A model generated the notes under the pieces. It was given only the letters and a program-made list of their open reading frames with translations, had not been told where the DNA came from and did not search any database. A stretch of DNA of 64,000 nt. Source: Streptomyces griseochromogenes (GTDB lineage Bacteria > Actinomycetota > Actinomycetes > Streptomycetales > Streptomycetaceae). Positions 37,364 to 46,063 of the stretch are shown here, piece by piece. Position numbers and translations under genes: made by a program. The stretch spans positions 7,192,001 through 7,256,000 of the forward strand of contig NZ_CP016279.1 in assembly GCF_001542625.1 (NCBI RefSeq), given 5' to 3'. Each line of letters starts with the position of its first letter. The first letter of the stretch is position 1.

Positions 37364-38785
37364 ATGCCCGTCGCCGGACAAGGACGGCGCGCCCCGGTCC
37401 TGGCCGTCTGCTGCCTGAGCGTCCTCCTGGTCAGCCTCGATGTCACCATTCTCAATGTCGCCCTGCCCTCGATGCAGCGGGACCTGGACTCGTCCGTCTC
37501 CGGCCTGCAGTGGACCCTCGACGCGTACACCATCGTGCTGGCCTCGCTGCTGACCCTCGCCGGTGCCACCGCCGACCGCGTCGGACGCCGGCGGATCTTC
37601 CGGCTCGGCCTGGTGCTGTTCACCGTCGGGTCCGGCTTGTGCAGCCTGGCGCCCACCACGGGGTGGCTGGTGGTCTTCCGTACGGTGCAGGCGGTGGGCG
37701 GCAGCATGCTCACCCCCGTCGCCATGGCCATCCTGGCCAACACCTTCACCGAACCCCGGGACCGGGCACGGGCCATCGGCGTGTGGGGCGGGGTCGTCGG
37801 CCTCAGCATGGCGGCCGGCCCGGTCCTCGGTGGCGTGCTGGTGGAGTCGGCCGGGTGGAGGTCCGTCTTCTGGCTGAACGTGCCGATCGGGCTGACCACG
37901 ATGGCACTCACCGCGCTCTACGTCCCGGAGTCCCGAGCGGAGCGGGTCCGACGGGCCGACCCGGTCGGCCAGTTGCTGGTGACCGTCCTGCTCGGCACGC
38001 TGACCTACGCGATCATCGAGGCACCCGGCGAGGGCTGGACCTCGCCGCCGATCGTGGCCTGCCTGGCCGCCGCGGCGGGCGCGCTGGCCGCCTTCGTACC
38101 GTACGAGAACCGGCGCGCCGAACCGCTGATCGAACCTCGGCTCTTCCGCAGTGCACCCTTCAGCGGAGCCACCGCGACAGCGGTGTTCGCGTTCGCCGCG
38201 CTCGGCGGCTTCCTCTTCGCCAACACCCTCTATCTGCAACGGGTGGTGGGGCTGAGCGCCCTGGGCGCCGGCCTGCACCTGCTGCCGATGGCAGTGCTGT
38301 CCCTGGTGTGCCCGCCGCTGTCCGGGCGGATCGTGGGCAGCCGCGGTCCACGGATTCCACTGCTGCTCGCGGGGACGGGCATCACCACCAGCGGCGTACT
38401 GGCCACAGCCGCCACGCGCTCCGCCCACCCGTCCGACACCCTGTTGTACGTCACCTACGCCCTGTTCGGTCTCGGCTTCGGCTTCGTCAACGCGCCCATC
38501 ACCTACACGGCGGTGTCCGGTATGCCGCGCGCCCAGGCCGGGGTGGCCGCCGCGGTCGCCGCCACCAGCCGGCAGGTCGGCTCCTCCCTCGGCATCGCGG
38601 TGATCGGCGCCACGGTCGCCTCCGGGGCCCGCCCGGCGGCCTGGTGGATCATCGCCGGCTGCGGAGGGGGCATCGCGATCCTCGGCATCGTAACCTCCGG
38701 CCCCTGGGCCGCCACCACCGCCGAACGCGTCGCCTCCCGCCTCGCACCCGGCCCACCAAGCGCCACGGCGGACGCCCCCGGATGA
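37364..38785 (+). CDS. MFS drug-efflux transporter (DHA2/EmrB-QacA type)
   Basis: A 473-residue polytopic membrane protein. Early motif DVTILNVALPSMQRDLD, WTLDAYTIVLASLLTLAGA, motif A region DRVGRRRIF and motif C region GLSMAAGPVLGGVLVESAGW identify a proton-driven multidrug exporter. Probably 14 helices. It ends the cupin-hydrolase-MFS unit controlled by the divergent TetR gene, suggesting inducible removal of a toxic compound. Confidence 0.93.
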   Translation: MPVAGQGRRAPVLAVCCLSVLLVSLDVTILNVALPSMQRDLDSSVSGLQWTLDAYTIVLASLLTLAGATADRVGRRRIFRLGLVLFTVGSGLCSLAPTTGWLVVFRTVQAVGGSMLTPVAMAILANTFTEPRDRARAIGVWGGVVGLSMAAGPVLGGVLVESAGWRSVFWLNVPIGLTTMALTALYVPESRAERVRRADPVGQLLVTVLLGTLTYAIIEAPGEGWTSPPIVACLAAAAGALAAFVPYENRRAEPLIEPRLFRSAPFSGATATAVFAFAALGGFLFANTLYLQRVVGLSALGAGLHLLPMAVLSLVCPPLSGRIVGSRGPRIPLLLAGTGITTSGVLATAATRSAHPSDTLLYVTYALFGLGFGFVNAPITYTAVSGMPRAQAGVAAAVAATSRQVGSSLGIAVIGATVASGARPAAWWIIAGCGGGIAILGIVTSGPWAATTAERVASRLAPGPPSATADAPG

Positions 38786-39418
38786 CCCGAAGGCACCGGC
38801 CATGGCAACCCCAAGACCGGCTGGGACCCGCGCGGCGTGACCTGGGACCGGCCGCGCACCACCCCACTGGGGTGGCCGGTCATTGTTCTGGGGCGGATGG
38901 TCACCGTATTTCATCGAGTCCGAACTGGCCGGGTGGCCCAAGGCCGTGAGCAGCGGTCTCACCGCGGGCGGTCACCTGGATACGGCGGCCGAGCAGATCG
39001 GCGCCGCCCAGAGCAACGACTTCGTCTACGGCCCGCTCCACGAGGCCCTGCAAGGGCACCTGTTCGAAGGGTTGCGCGCCCGCGCGAACGGGCTCGACCG
39101 CTCCGGCAGGCAACCGGGGCACACCGATGACCGCGGCTCTGCCGAAGAAACGACTGCTACGCGAACTCGACGCCCCGATCGCGGTGCAGTCCGCCTCCCC
39201 GTGCCGCGGCTTCTTCCCGTTCAACAAGTTCGACGCCAAGCAACTGCTCATCCGCGCGGCCCGGTCGGCCCAAACCGAGGCGGTCGCCTTCCGGAACATC
39301 CGCATCAAGGCGGTTGGTGTTCCCCGACGCCGTCCAGGAACTTGGCACAGTGACGAAGGAGGAGCTCGATGCTCTGGTGATCGGCAGCTTCGGGGCCGCT
39401 GCGGACGGCTTCCGGATT
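38786..39418 (+). other. Gene-poor stretch with coding-like debris
   Basis: About 630 bases with no intact gene. The frame from about 38883 (WPKAVSSGLTAGGHLDTAAE, LHEALQGHLFEGLRARANGL) and that from 39127 (MTAALPKKRLLRELDAPIAV, FNKFDAKQLLIRAARS) read like protein but break after 60-80 residues and were not recognised. A third, from 39314, reads VFPDAVQELGTVTKEELDAL. Most likely remnants of two or three genes inside the integrated element. Confidence 0.4.
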
Positions 39419-40315
39419 TCACTTCGTGGGGTGCCCGCGGACCGTGTCGCGGAAGGCGATCGGGGTCTGTCCGGTGCGCTGGTGGAAGTACTTGCTGAAG
39501 TGGGTCGCGCTGGAGAAGCCGAGGCGGTGGGCGATGCGGGCGGCGGTCCGGTCGCTGTGGGCCAGGAGGCGCTTGGCTTCGAGGACGACGCGACGGTCGA
39601 TGAACTCCTTGGCGCCGAGGCCGGCGGCGGCGAGGGTGGCGCGGGAGAGGGTGCGGGCCGAGTAGCCGAGCACCTCGGCGTAGTCCTCGACCCGGCGGGT
39701 GCGGGTGAAGTCCTTCTCCACGGCGTCACGGAAGCGTAGATAGGTGGCGTCGGGCTCGGGTGCGGGACTGCCGGCGGGCGCGGTGAGGTGGGCCAGGCGC
39801 AGCACGAGGACGGCCAGCAGGTGGCGCAGGGCCGCGGTGTGGACCTCCAGGGGCAGGCGTCCGAGTGCCTGGAACTCGGCGGTGAGGTGGTCGGCGGCCA
39901 GCCTCAGGGCCGCGACGTCGTCGGGAAGGGGACGGCGCAGGATCGGGGCGTGCGGGTCCTCCAGGCGGGCGCCGTCGGTGGTGGCCGGGTCGAGGAAGTC
40001 CTGGCGGAACAGGATCAGGGTGCCTTCGGCGTGGGTGAGGTCGCCCCACTGCTGGACCTGGCCGGGGCGTACCCAGAGCCAGGAGCCGGGGTCGAGGGCG
40101 TAGGCGGTGAAGTCGACCGTGTGCCACAAGGTTCCGCCGGTGAGGGTGAGCAGGTGGTGGAAGTCCGGGCGCTGGGGAGCCGTGAGCCGCTCGGCGGGCA
40201 CGCGGTGGCGCAGGTCGGCGAGGGGCAGCACTTCGACGCCCGCGGGGGTTCCGGCGGGCGCGGCGAAGGAGATCTCCGGGATGCCGCGAGCGGCATCGTG
40301 TCGCTTTTTGACCAT
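39419..40315 (-). CDS. AraC-family transcriptional regulator
   Basis: A 298-residue regulator. An N-terminal cupin-like effector domain (HHLLTLTGGTLWHTVDFTAY, DPGSWLWVRPGQVQQW) is followed by two HTHs in the last 100 residues (DYAEVLGYSARTLSRATLAA, RIAHRLGFSSATHFSKYFHQ then RTGQTPIAFR). It is divergent from the DsbA/SnoaL pair, with 117 bp between starts, and is its likely activator. Confidence 0.92.
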   Translation of the reverse strand: MVKKRHDAARGIPEISFAAPAGTPAGVEVLPLADLRHRVPAERLTAPQRPDFHHLLTLTGGTLWHTVDFTAYALDPGSWLWVRPGQVQQWGDLTHAEGTLILFRQDFLDPATTDGARLEDPHAPILRRPLPDDVAALRLAADHLTAEFQALGRLPLEVHTAALRHLLAVLVLRLAHLTAPAGSPAPEPDATYLRFRDAVEKDFTRTRRVEDYAEVLGYSARTLSRATLAAAGLGAKEFIDRRVVLEAKRLLAHSDRTAARIAHRLGFSSATHFSKYFHQRTGQTPIAFRDTVRGHPTK

Positions 40316-40432
40316 CGTGAGTCGTCAGCGTATCTGATTCATCCTGCTCACCGCCCCTAACTTGGAGGTGTCAGCTCATCCGGCAACGAGACGATGTCGG
40401 AAAGCAGCAAGGGAGAAGAGAGGAGGAGTGTG

Positions 40433-41125
40433 ATGCCTTCGGCGGAGCGAGCCTCGCTGACGTACGCCTTCGACGCGTACTGCCCCTGGTGCTACGGCTT
40501 CGGCCCGGCCCTGCGGGCCTTCGCCGAGGACAACGCACACCGCATCCGGCTCGGTGTCCTGTCGGCCGGCCTCTACACCGGTGCCCGGGTACGGCCGGTG
40601 GCGGCCTACCCGCACCTGCCGGCCGAGCGGGACCGCATCGCGCGGTTGACCGGTGTCGTCTTCGGCGCGGGCCATGAGCGCGCGCTGTCGCAGGGGACGA
40701 CCGTGCTGGACTCGGTCGCCGCGGCGGCGGGACTGTCCGCGCTGCGCGACCAGCCGGGCATCAGCGAACTGGATGTGGCCGAGGCCGTGCAACGAGCGTG
40801 GTTCGTCGACGGCCGCGGCCTGTCCGACGCCGCGGTCTACCGGGACGTAGCCGACGAACTCGGCGGGGACGCGGACGCCGTGGCCGCGGCATACGCGTCC
40901 CCGGCCGGCAGGGTGAAGGCCCGCGCCGACTTCCGTGCCCTGCGCCGTCTGCGCGTCACCTCCTACCCGACGCTGCTGCTGCACACCCCGCACGGCGCCG
41001 GCCAGATGGGCGGCGCGGCTTCCACGGCCGCTTCCCTGACCGCCGCACTCGAACAGCGCCTGACGACGACCATCCCCAAGCCCTCCACCCATGACCTGAC
41101 CTCGCAAGGAGACGATCCGTCATGA
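40433..41125 (+). CDS. DsbA-family thioredoxin-like protein
   Basis: A 230-residue FrnE/DsbA-like protein without a signal peptide, hence cytoplasmic. The active-site CPWC is at residues 17-20 (FDAYCPWCYGFGPALRAF), followed by a helical insertion and a cis-Pro motif VTSYPTLLLH. It could be a disulfide reductase or a glutathione-transferase-like isomerase. The ATG at 40433 follows GGAGGAG; an upstream in-frame ATG lacks such a site. Its stop overlaps the start of the next gene. Confidence 0.9.
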   Translation: MPSAERASLTYAFDAYCPWCYGFGPALRAFAEDNAHRIRLGVLSAGLYTGARVRPVAAYPHLPAERDRIARLTGVVFGAGHERALSQGTTVLDSVAAAAGLSALRDQPGISELDVAEAVQRAWFVDGRGLSDAAVYRDVADELGGDADAVAAAYASPAGRVKARADFRALRRLRVTSYPTLLLHTPHGAGQMGGAASTAASLTAALEQRLTTTIPKPSTHDLTSQGDDPS

Positions 41126-41883
41126 GCAATGCCAAGAACACCGTCCTGTCCGCCGCCGGCGAGTTGTTCGGCCAGAAGGACCCGAGCGCGGTGGACCGCT
41201 GGGTCGCCGCCGACTACCGCCAGCACAGCGCCCTGGCCGCCGACGGCCCCGAGGCCCTGCGTCAGCTGGTCGCCGGGCTGCCGGAGGGCTTCCGTTACGA
41301 GGGAGCCCGGGTGTTCGCCGACGGCGACCTGGTGGCCCTGCACGGCACGTACCACGGCTTCGGCCCCGACCCGCTGGTCGCCTTCGACATCTTCCGCGTC
41401 GACGCCGACGGCAAGCTCGCCGAGCACTGGGACGCCCTGACCCCGGTGGTGGAGGGCACCGCCTCCGGCCGGTCGCAGACCGACGGTCCCGCCGAGGTCA
41501 CCGCGCCGGAGACGACCGAGGCCAACCGCGCCCTGGTCGCCGAGTTCGCGCAGAAGGTCCTGGTCGGTGCCGACTACTCGGTGCTCACCGACTACATCTC
41601 GACCCGGACCTATCACCAGCACAACCCGGAGGCCGCCGACGGCCTGGACGGTTTCGGGGCCGCCGCCGCGAAGTGGGCCGAGCAGGGCAAGAACCTCGTC
41701 TACAAAACCGTCCACAAGGTCATCGCCGAGGGCGAGTTCGTCCTGCTCCAGTCCGAGGGCGAGTTCGGTGTCCCCGTGGCGTACTACGACCTCTTCCGTG
41801 TGGCCGACGGCAAGATCGTCGAGCACTGGGACGTCATCGCCCCGATCGCGGCCGAACTCCCCCACGTCAACGGCCTGTTCTGA
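41122..41883 (+). CDS. Tandem SnoaL-like (NTF2-fold) protein
   Basis: A 253-residue protein built from two SnoaL-like domains. Domain 1 (about 1-115) contains DRWVAADYRQHSALAADGPE and FDIFRVDADGKLAEHWDALT; domain 2 (about 135-253) contains TDYISTRTYHQHNPEAADGL and YDLFRVADGKIVEHWDVIAP. The parallel DIFRVxDGKxxEHWD motifs show an internal duplication. SnoaL-like proteins are cyclases, isomerases or stress proteins; activity unknown. Starts by ATGA overlap with the DsbA gene. Confidence 0.88.
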   Translation: MSNAKNTVLSAAGELFGQKDPSAVDRWVAADYRQHSALAADGPEALRQLVAGLPEGFRYEGARVFADGDLVALHGTYHGFGPDPLVAFDIFRVDADGKLAEHWDALTPVVEGTASGRSQTDGPAEVTAPETTEANRALVAEFAQKVLVGADYSVLTDYISTRTYHQHNPEAADGLDGFGAAAAKWAEQGKNLVYKTVHKVIAEGEFVLLQSEGEFGVPVAYYDLFRVADGKIVEHWDVIAPIAAELPHVNGLF

Positions 41884-41951
41884 CGCCTGCGGCCGGGGGC
41901 GGGTGCTCCGCCGCACTCCGCACCGCAACCGCCGAACCCGTCCGAACGCAC

Positions 41952-42001
41952 GGACGCGCCGCCGCGCCGGCCCGGCAACGCCGGTGGGCCGCGGCGCGTC
42001 C
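41952..42001 (+). terminator. Terminator after the SnoaL-like gene
   Basis: GGACGCGCCGC (41952-41962) pairs with GCGGCGCGTCC (41991-42001), with an inner GGCCC/GGGCC pairing. It lies 69 bases after the stop codon. Confidence 0.7.
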
Positions 42002-42221
42002 CGCACCGCCCGGAGACTCCCGTGCACACCACCGCACTTCCGCTCGACGCCTACGGCACGGCCATCGCCCAAGCAGGTACCCCGTGCCCCCCAGTGCGGA
42101 GGTCACGGGGCACGCTCGGATCAGCTCTCGGACCAAGATCCGGACCATATGCGGGCCGGCAACCCCAGATCACCTCCGTGGACGTAATTTCGGCTGGTCA
42201 AAGCCCTGCAAGACCTGTATC

Positions 42222-42238
42222 ACCAGCAGACGAAGAAC
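42222..42238 (+). repeat. Right copy of a 17-bp direct repeat, putative attR core
   Basis: ACCAGCAGACGAAGAAC, identical to 33842-33858. Homology to exaC begins exactly here; the sequence to the left (42022-42221) has no similarity to exaC. A GTG at 42022 behind GGAGAC opens a short unrecognised ORF start (VHTTALPLDAYG) just left of it. Confidence 0.65.
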
Positions 42239-42280
42239 CTCCTGGTCTCGTACTCACCGAAGAAGCCCGGCTTCTTCTGG
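42222..42280 (+). pseudogene. Displaced 3' end of exaC
   Basis: Codes for QQTKNLLVSYSPKKPGFF in normal high-GC codons, the standard C-terminus of ExaC-type aldehyde dehydrogenases and nearer to the family consensus than the resident gene's own tail. The stop codon is lost (TTC TGG). It is followed by a strong terminator. Interpreted as the original 3' end of exaC, pushed 8.38 kb away by integration. Confidence 0.75.
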
Positions 42281-42291
42281 ACGCACGAGAA

Positions 42292-42329
42292 AAGGCGCCT
42301 GACCTGGGTGTTTGCCCGTCAGGCGCCTT
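42292..42329 (+). terminator. Original exaC terminator
   Basis: AAGGCGCCTGAC (42292-42303) pairs perfectly with GTCAGGCGCCTT (42318-42329), with an inner GGG/CCC. It lies 11 bases after the displaced exaC 3' end. The 360 bases from here to 42687 contain no recognisable gene. Confidence 0.85.
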
Positions 42330-42687
42330 CGGCTGGGCTCCCTCAGAGGTGGGCCCGGTCCGCGCCGCCCGCGCCACCGGCCTGCGCAACCTGTTCCGCT
42401 GCCCCCGATGCGACGGAAAGGACCGCAGAAGAATCGGACTCGAACCGCACCGGCCACATCGCGGACAGCGGCTCCTCACACCGGACACCATCCGGCCGGG
42501 CCGGCTCCTCCCGCCCACGCCTGATCAAATCGAAGGCCGCCCTCGGGGCCCTTTCCGGCGGCAATGGGGTACCCCGAGGAACGTTCCCCGCTCAACGGCC
42601 CTGCCCGACTGGGGGACTGGCGTGCTGTAACCGCCACGCCACCGAGCAGGGCCACCCTCGATCGGGCCATACCGGCCAAGAGCTTTC

Positions 42688-43545
42688 TCAGGCCCCCGGA
42701 AGGCGGGCGGATGAGCGCAGTCCGGCGAAGAGGTCGTTCTCGGGCACGGCCGCGCCGGTGGTGTCCTGGACGCGTACGAAGGTCTCGACGCCCATCAACT
42801 CGGTGAACCTTTTCTGGCCCATCTTGAGGAAGAAGATGTTCTCGCCCTGGCTGGCGTGCGCGGCCAGCGCATCGAACTTCTGGCCGCCGAACGCGGTGGT
42901 GTCCACCCAGGTGGTGATCTCCTCGTCGGGGAGTCCGATCTCGGCCATCGCGGCGGCCTCGGCGGGATCCGGCTCCTGCCAGTCCGCACCGAACTCACGC
43001 ATGGTCTCCCCGAACCGCTGCATCATCGAGCGGGGCGCCGTCGTCCAGTACACCTTCGGTGTCGGCGCGGTCATCGCCAGCGCCGCCATCGTGATGCGGT
43101 TGGCCTGGATGTGGTCGGGGTGGCCGTAGAAGCCGTTCTCGTCGTAGGTCACGACCACATCGGGCTGGTAGCGGCGCAGGAGTTCCGCGAGTCGGGCGGC
43201 GCCCTCCTCCACGGGTGTCTGCCAGAAGGAGCCGGGGGCGTCATTGGCCGGCCAGCCCATCATCCCGGAGTCGGCGTAGTCCAGCATCTCCAGATGACTG
43301 ACCTTCAGGATGTCGCAGCTCGCCTCGAGTTCTTGACGCCGCATCAAGGCGACGGCTGCCGGATCGTGCCCGGGATCGCCCGGCTTGACACCCCCCGGCC
43401 CGTCACCACAACTGCCGTCCGTACACGTGACGAGGATTGTACGGATGCCCTCCGCCGCGTACCGCGCGAGGACACCTCCCGTTCCAGTGGCCTCGTCGTC
43501 GGGGTGCGCGTGCACCGCCATGAGCGTCAAGGGCCGGTCATTCAT
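42688..43545 (-). CDS. PIG-L family deacetylase/amidase
   Basis: A 285-residue LmbE/PIG-L-fold zinc hydrolase. Zinc motif VHAHPDDEATGTGG (His14-x-Asp-Asp) near the start and GHPDH in the middle are intact. The length and MAVHAHPDDEATGTGGVLARY start resemble the mycothiol-conjugate amidase/MshB-like group of actinobacteria, but homologues also deacetylate GlcNAc derivatives, so the substrate is open. The ATG at 43545 has AGGAGG upstream; the longer in-frame extension is not homologous to anything recognised. Confidence 0.9.
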   Translation of the reverse strand: MNDRPLTLMAVHAHPDDEATGTGGVLARYAAEGIRTILVTCTDGSCGDGPGGVKPGDPGHDPAAVALMRRQELEASCDILKVSHLEMLDYADSGMMGWPANDAPGSFWQTPVEEGAARLAELLRRYQPDVVVTYDENGFYGHPDHIQANRITMAALAMTAPTPKVYWTTAPRSMMQRFGETMREFGADWQEPDPAEAAAMAEIGLPDEEITTWVDTTAFGGQKFDALAAHASQGENIFFLKMGQKRFTELMGVETFVRVQDTTGAAVPENDLFAGLRSSARLPGA

Positions 43546-43825
43546 GAAACATTCCTCCTGTGTGAAAAAGTCTTGGTCCGAGTCCGCAGCAGGCGTATGA
43601 GCGGTCGCCCCGGTATCGGGTGACCGGGCGTACCGCGGACCCGGGGCTCCGGAACGCGTCGGCCAGACGACCTTCTGATCTCCCTGTTCCCCCGCCCACG
43701 CGCCGCCGGTCCCCCACCGGTACAACAATGCTGGCCGGACCGGCTGTTCCCGCCCCGCACAGGGGCACTCCTGGGCCTTGACGCCCACTCCCCCGCACTT
43801 CGCTTCCGGACTTGCCCGTGAGCCT

Positions 43826-43990
43826 TCACGAGTTCGCCGACGTGAGGCGGCCGCGCTCGCCCTTGGACATGCCGCCGAACACCGACACGATCAGGTCGTG
43901 CGCCTCGTTGTCCGGGTCGATCACCCCGCCCGCCTCGGGCACCCACAGCGGCACGCCGTAGTGCAAGGCACCCGTAGACGGGCACCGATC
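43826..43990 (-). pseudogene. Site-specific serine recombinase fragment
   Basis: On the minus strand: HYGVPLWVPEAGGVIDPDNE, AHDLIVSVFGGMSKGERGRL, then a stop. This is the end of the catalytic domain of large serine recombinases of actinobacteria (GMSKGERxR helix E start). The N-terminal Ser nucleophile region and the recombinase/zinc-ribbon domains are missing. It shows another mobile element once lay between the PIG-L gene and the polysaccharide cluster. Confidence 0.75.
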
Positions 43991-44332
43991 GACAGACCCA
44001 TCCTCACAGCTTGAGCACAAATTACATACATCCCCCTCTTCATACTGGCCCCGATGGTCTAGATTGACCGTGCTTCAGCTGTTCGGACACGAGGCGACCA
44101 ATAATGATCTATAGGTCCGGTGCTACGGAAAGCCAGCGGTCGCGCCCCCGGCGCCAGACGTGGGAGTGATCAGTTCTTGGAGCCCGAGAGGGGGCCTTGG
44201 GTACGGGAAGCACCCGAGGTTTCGACGGGTTCCGCGCGCCTCGAGAGTCTGGCAGGGCATGCGAGCCTGCTGCCGCCAGGGTGAGTCGTTCAAGTAGCCC
44301 TGGAATAGCGGGATGTCATGCGCAGGACATGA

Positions 44333-44470
44333 CTCCCGCGGGGAGGAACAGCGCGGCGCGGGGGGCGGGGGCCTCCCGCGGGGAGGAACAGCGCGGCGCG
44401 GGAGGCGGGGGCCTCCCGAGGGGAGGGACAGCGCGGGGGGCGGGGGCCTCCCGGGGGGGGAGGAACAGTG
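44333..44470 (+). repeat. G-rich 40-bp tandem repeat upstream of the polysaccharide cluster
   Basis: Units begin with CTCCCG at 44333, 44373, 44413 and 44448. Units 1 and 2 are 40 bp and differ at two positions (44361/44401 region and none elsewhere obvious), unit 3 is 35 bp (lacks a GGCGC), and unit 4 is truncated. Each contains CTCCCGCGGGGAG (a small hairpin), GGGGAGGAACAG (ribosome-site-like) and long G runs able to form quadruplexes. It ends about 40 bases before the assumed GTG start of the first gene. The remainder of 43546-44332 holds only the recombinase remnant. Confidence 0.8.
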
Positions 44471-44511
44471 TTGGGCGAACACGTCGAACCACAGGGGACC
44501 TGGGGGGTTCT

Positions 44512-45990
44512 GTGCGGCAAGGGGGATTAGTCAGCCCGTTTCCGTCGGAGCATGAGCGTCTGGCGAACGGGGCAATCAGACAGACCGCGATCGACTGGGA
44601 GCAGCGGTACCGCCGTACCGTGATCACCAGCGACACCGTGGCCACCGCCTTCGTGGTGGCGGCGATCGGCAACTTCTTCGGGGCCCGGGACGCGGCCAAC
44701 TGGCACGAGAAGTGGGGAATTCTCGCATTCGGCACCGAGCTGCTGGTGCTGGGGGCGCTTGCGGTGAGCCGGTCGTGGGCTCCGGCCGTGCTCGGCCAGG
44801 GCGCCGAGGAATTCCGCCGGCTCGGACGCTCACTGTTCACGGCGACCGTCGTACTGGCGCTCGGCGGGATCGCCCTCACCTCGCGCAACATCAAGCTCTG
44901 GATCTTCGTCGCGATCCCCGCGATCGCGCTCATCACCATGACCGCGCGGTATCTGCTGCGCCTCTGGCTCCACAAACAGCGGAAGGAAGGACGGTGCCTG
45001 CGACCGGTGCTCGCTGCCGGGAGCACGGCCACCGTGCGCGACCTGATCATCCGAACCCGCAAGTTCCCGCACCTCGGCTGGCGGGTGGACGCGGTGTGCA
45101 CGACGGACGGTCTCGGGCTCGACGGTGACCGACTGGACGGAGTGCCGGTCGTCGGCCGACTGGCGGACGTCGCGGGCCACGTCCGCCGCGACGGCTACCG
45201 TGTCGTCGCGGTCACACCGGACCCGCACTGGTCGCCGGACCGGCTGCAGCGGCTGGCTTGGAACCTCGAAGGCAGCGACGCCGAGATGGTCGTGGCCCCC
45301 GTGCTGATGGAGGTGGCCGGCCCGCGGCTGCACGTCGACGCGGTGCTCGGGATCCCACTGCTGCGGGTCAGCATGCCGACCTTCACCGGGGGCCGCCGGG
45401 CGGTCAAAGGGGTCGTCGACCGGATGGGCGCAGTGATCCTCCTGATGCTGTTCGCGCCGCTGATGGTGTTCGTCGGGCTGCTCGTGCTGCTGGACAGTCG
45501 GGGTGGGGCGTTCTACCGCCAGCGCAGGGTCGGCAAGGACGGCCGCGAGTTCACCATTCTCAAGTTCCGCACCATGGTCGCCGGGGCTGACCGGGCACGT
45601 GCCGAGCTGGCCGACCGCAACGAGGGCGCCGGCCTGCTGTTCAAGCTCCGCCGGGATCCGCGGGTGACCCGGGTGGGATCAGTGCTGCGCCGGTACTCGA
45701 TCGACGAGCTCCCGCAGCTCTTCAACGTGCTCACCGGATCGATGTCGCTCGTCGGTCCGCGGCCTCCGCTACCGGAGGAGTCCGCTGCGTACGGCCCGGA
45801 CATCCGGCGGCGGCTGCTGGTCAAGCCCGGACTCACCGGCCTGTGGCAGATCAGCGGACGCAGCGATCTGTCGTGGGAGGAGGCGGTCCGGCTGGACCTG
45901 CGGTACGTGGAGGACTGGTCGCTCGCCCTGGACACAGTGATCTTGTGGAAGACGCTGCGTGCGGTGCTCTACGGGCAGGGGGCCTACTGA
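44512..45990 (+). CDS. Priming sugar transferase (WcaJ/polyprenyl-phosphate hexose-1-P transferase)
   Basis: A 492-residue polyisoprenyl-phosphate sugar-1-phosphotransferase that starts repeat-unit assembly on the lipid carrier. Four N-terminal membrane helices (about 35-165) and a CoA-binding-like region precede a fifth hydrophobic segment near 310 and the catalytic domain with YRQRRVGKDGREFTILKFRT, DELPQLFNVLTGSMSLVGPR, PGLTGLWQISGRS and a typical end GQGAY. The GTG at 44512 follows a GGGGGG run; the frame is open upstream through the repeats to 44197, so a longer Gly-rich N-terminus cannot be excluded. Codon 6 is TTA (44527-44529). Confidence 0.9.
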   Translation: MRQGGLVSPFPSEHERLANGAIRQTAIDWEQRYRRTVITSDTVATAFVVAAIGNFFGARDAANWHEKWGILAFGTELLVLGALAVSRSWAPAVLGQGAEEFRRLGRSLFTATVVLALGGIALTSRNIKLWIFVAIPAIALITMTARYLLRLWLHKQRKEGRCLRPVLAAGSTATVRDLIIRTRKFPHLGWRVDAVCTTDGLGLDGDRLDGVPVVGRLADVAGHVRRDGYRVVAVTPDPHWSPDRLQRLAWNLEGSDAEMVVAPVLMEVAGPRLHVDAVLGIPLLRVSMPTFTGGRRAVKGVVDRMGAVILLMLFAPLMVFVGLLVLLDSRGGAFYRQRRVGKDGREFTILKFRTMVAGADRARAELADRNEGAGLLFKLRRDPRVTRVGSVLRRYSIDELPQLFNVLTGSMSLVGPRPPLPEESAAYGPDIRRRLLVKPGLTGLWQISGRSDLSWEEAVRLDLRYVEDWSLALDTVILWKTLRAVLYGQGAY

Positions 45991-46063
45991 TGCGCGGGGA
46001 TCGTCGTCCGGCCGGCGCGCGGACCGCAGGCCACAAGGGCCTGCCTGGGGGGAGGAACGGGTC

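Noticed and set aside
42431..42446. Sequence resembling a tRNA T-arm on the minus strand (GGTTCGAGTCCGATTC)
   Set aside because: The flanking bases pair at only three of five T-stem positions and no acceptor, D or anticodon arm could be built around it.
44197..44511. Upstream in-frame extension of the priming transferase through the G-rich repeats
   Set aside because: Not used as the main call because it would add a low-complexity Gly/Arg leader without a good ribosome site, but it is kept open in the findings.
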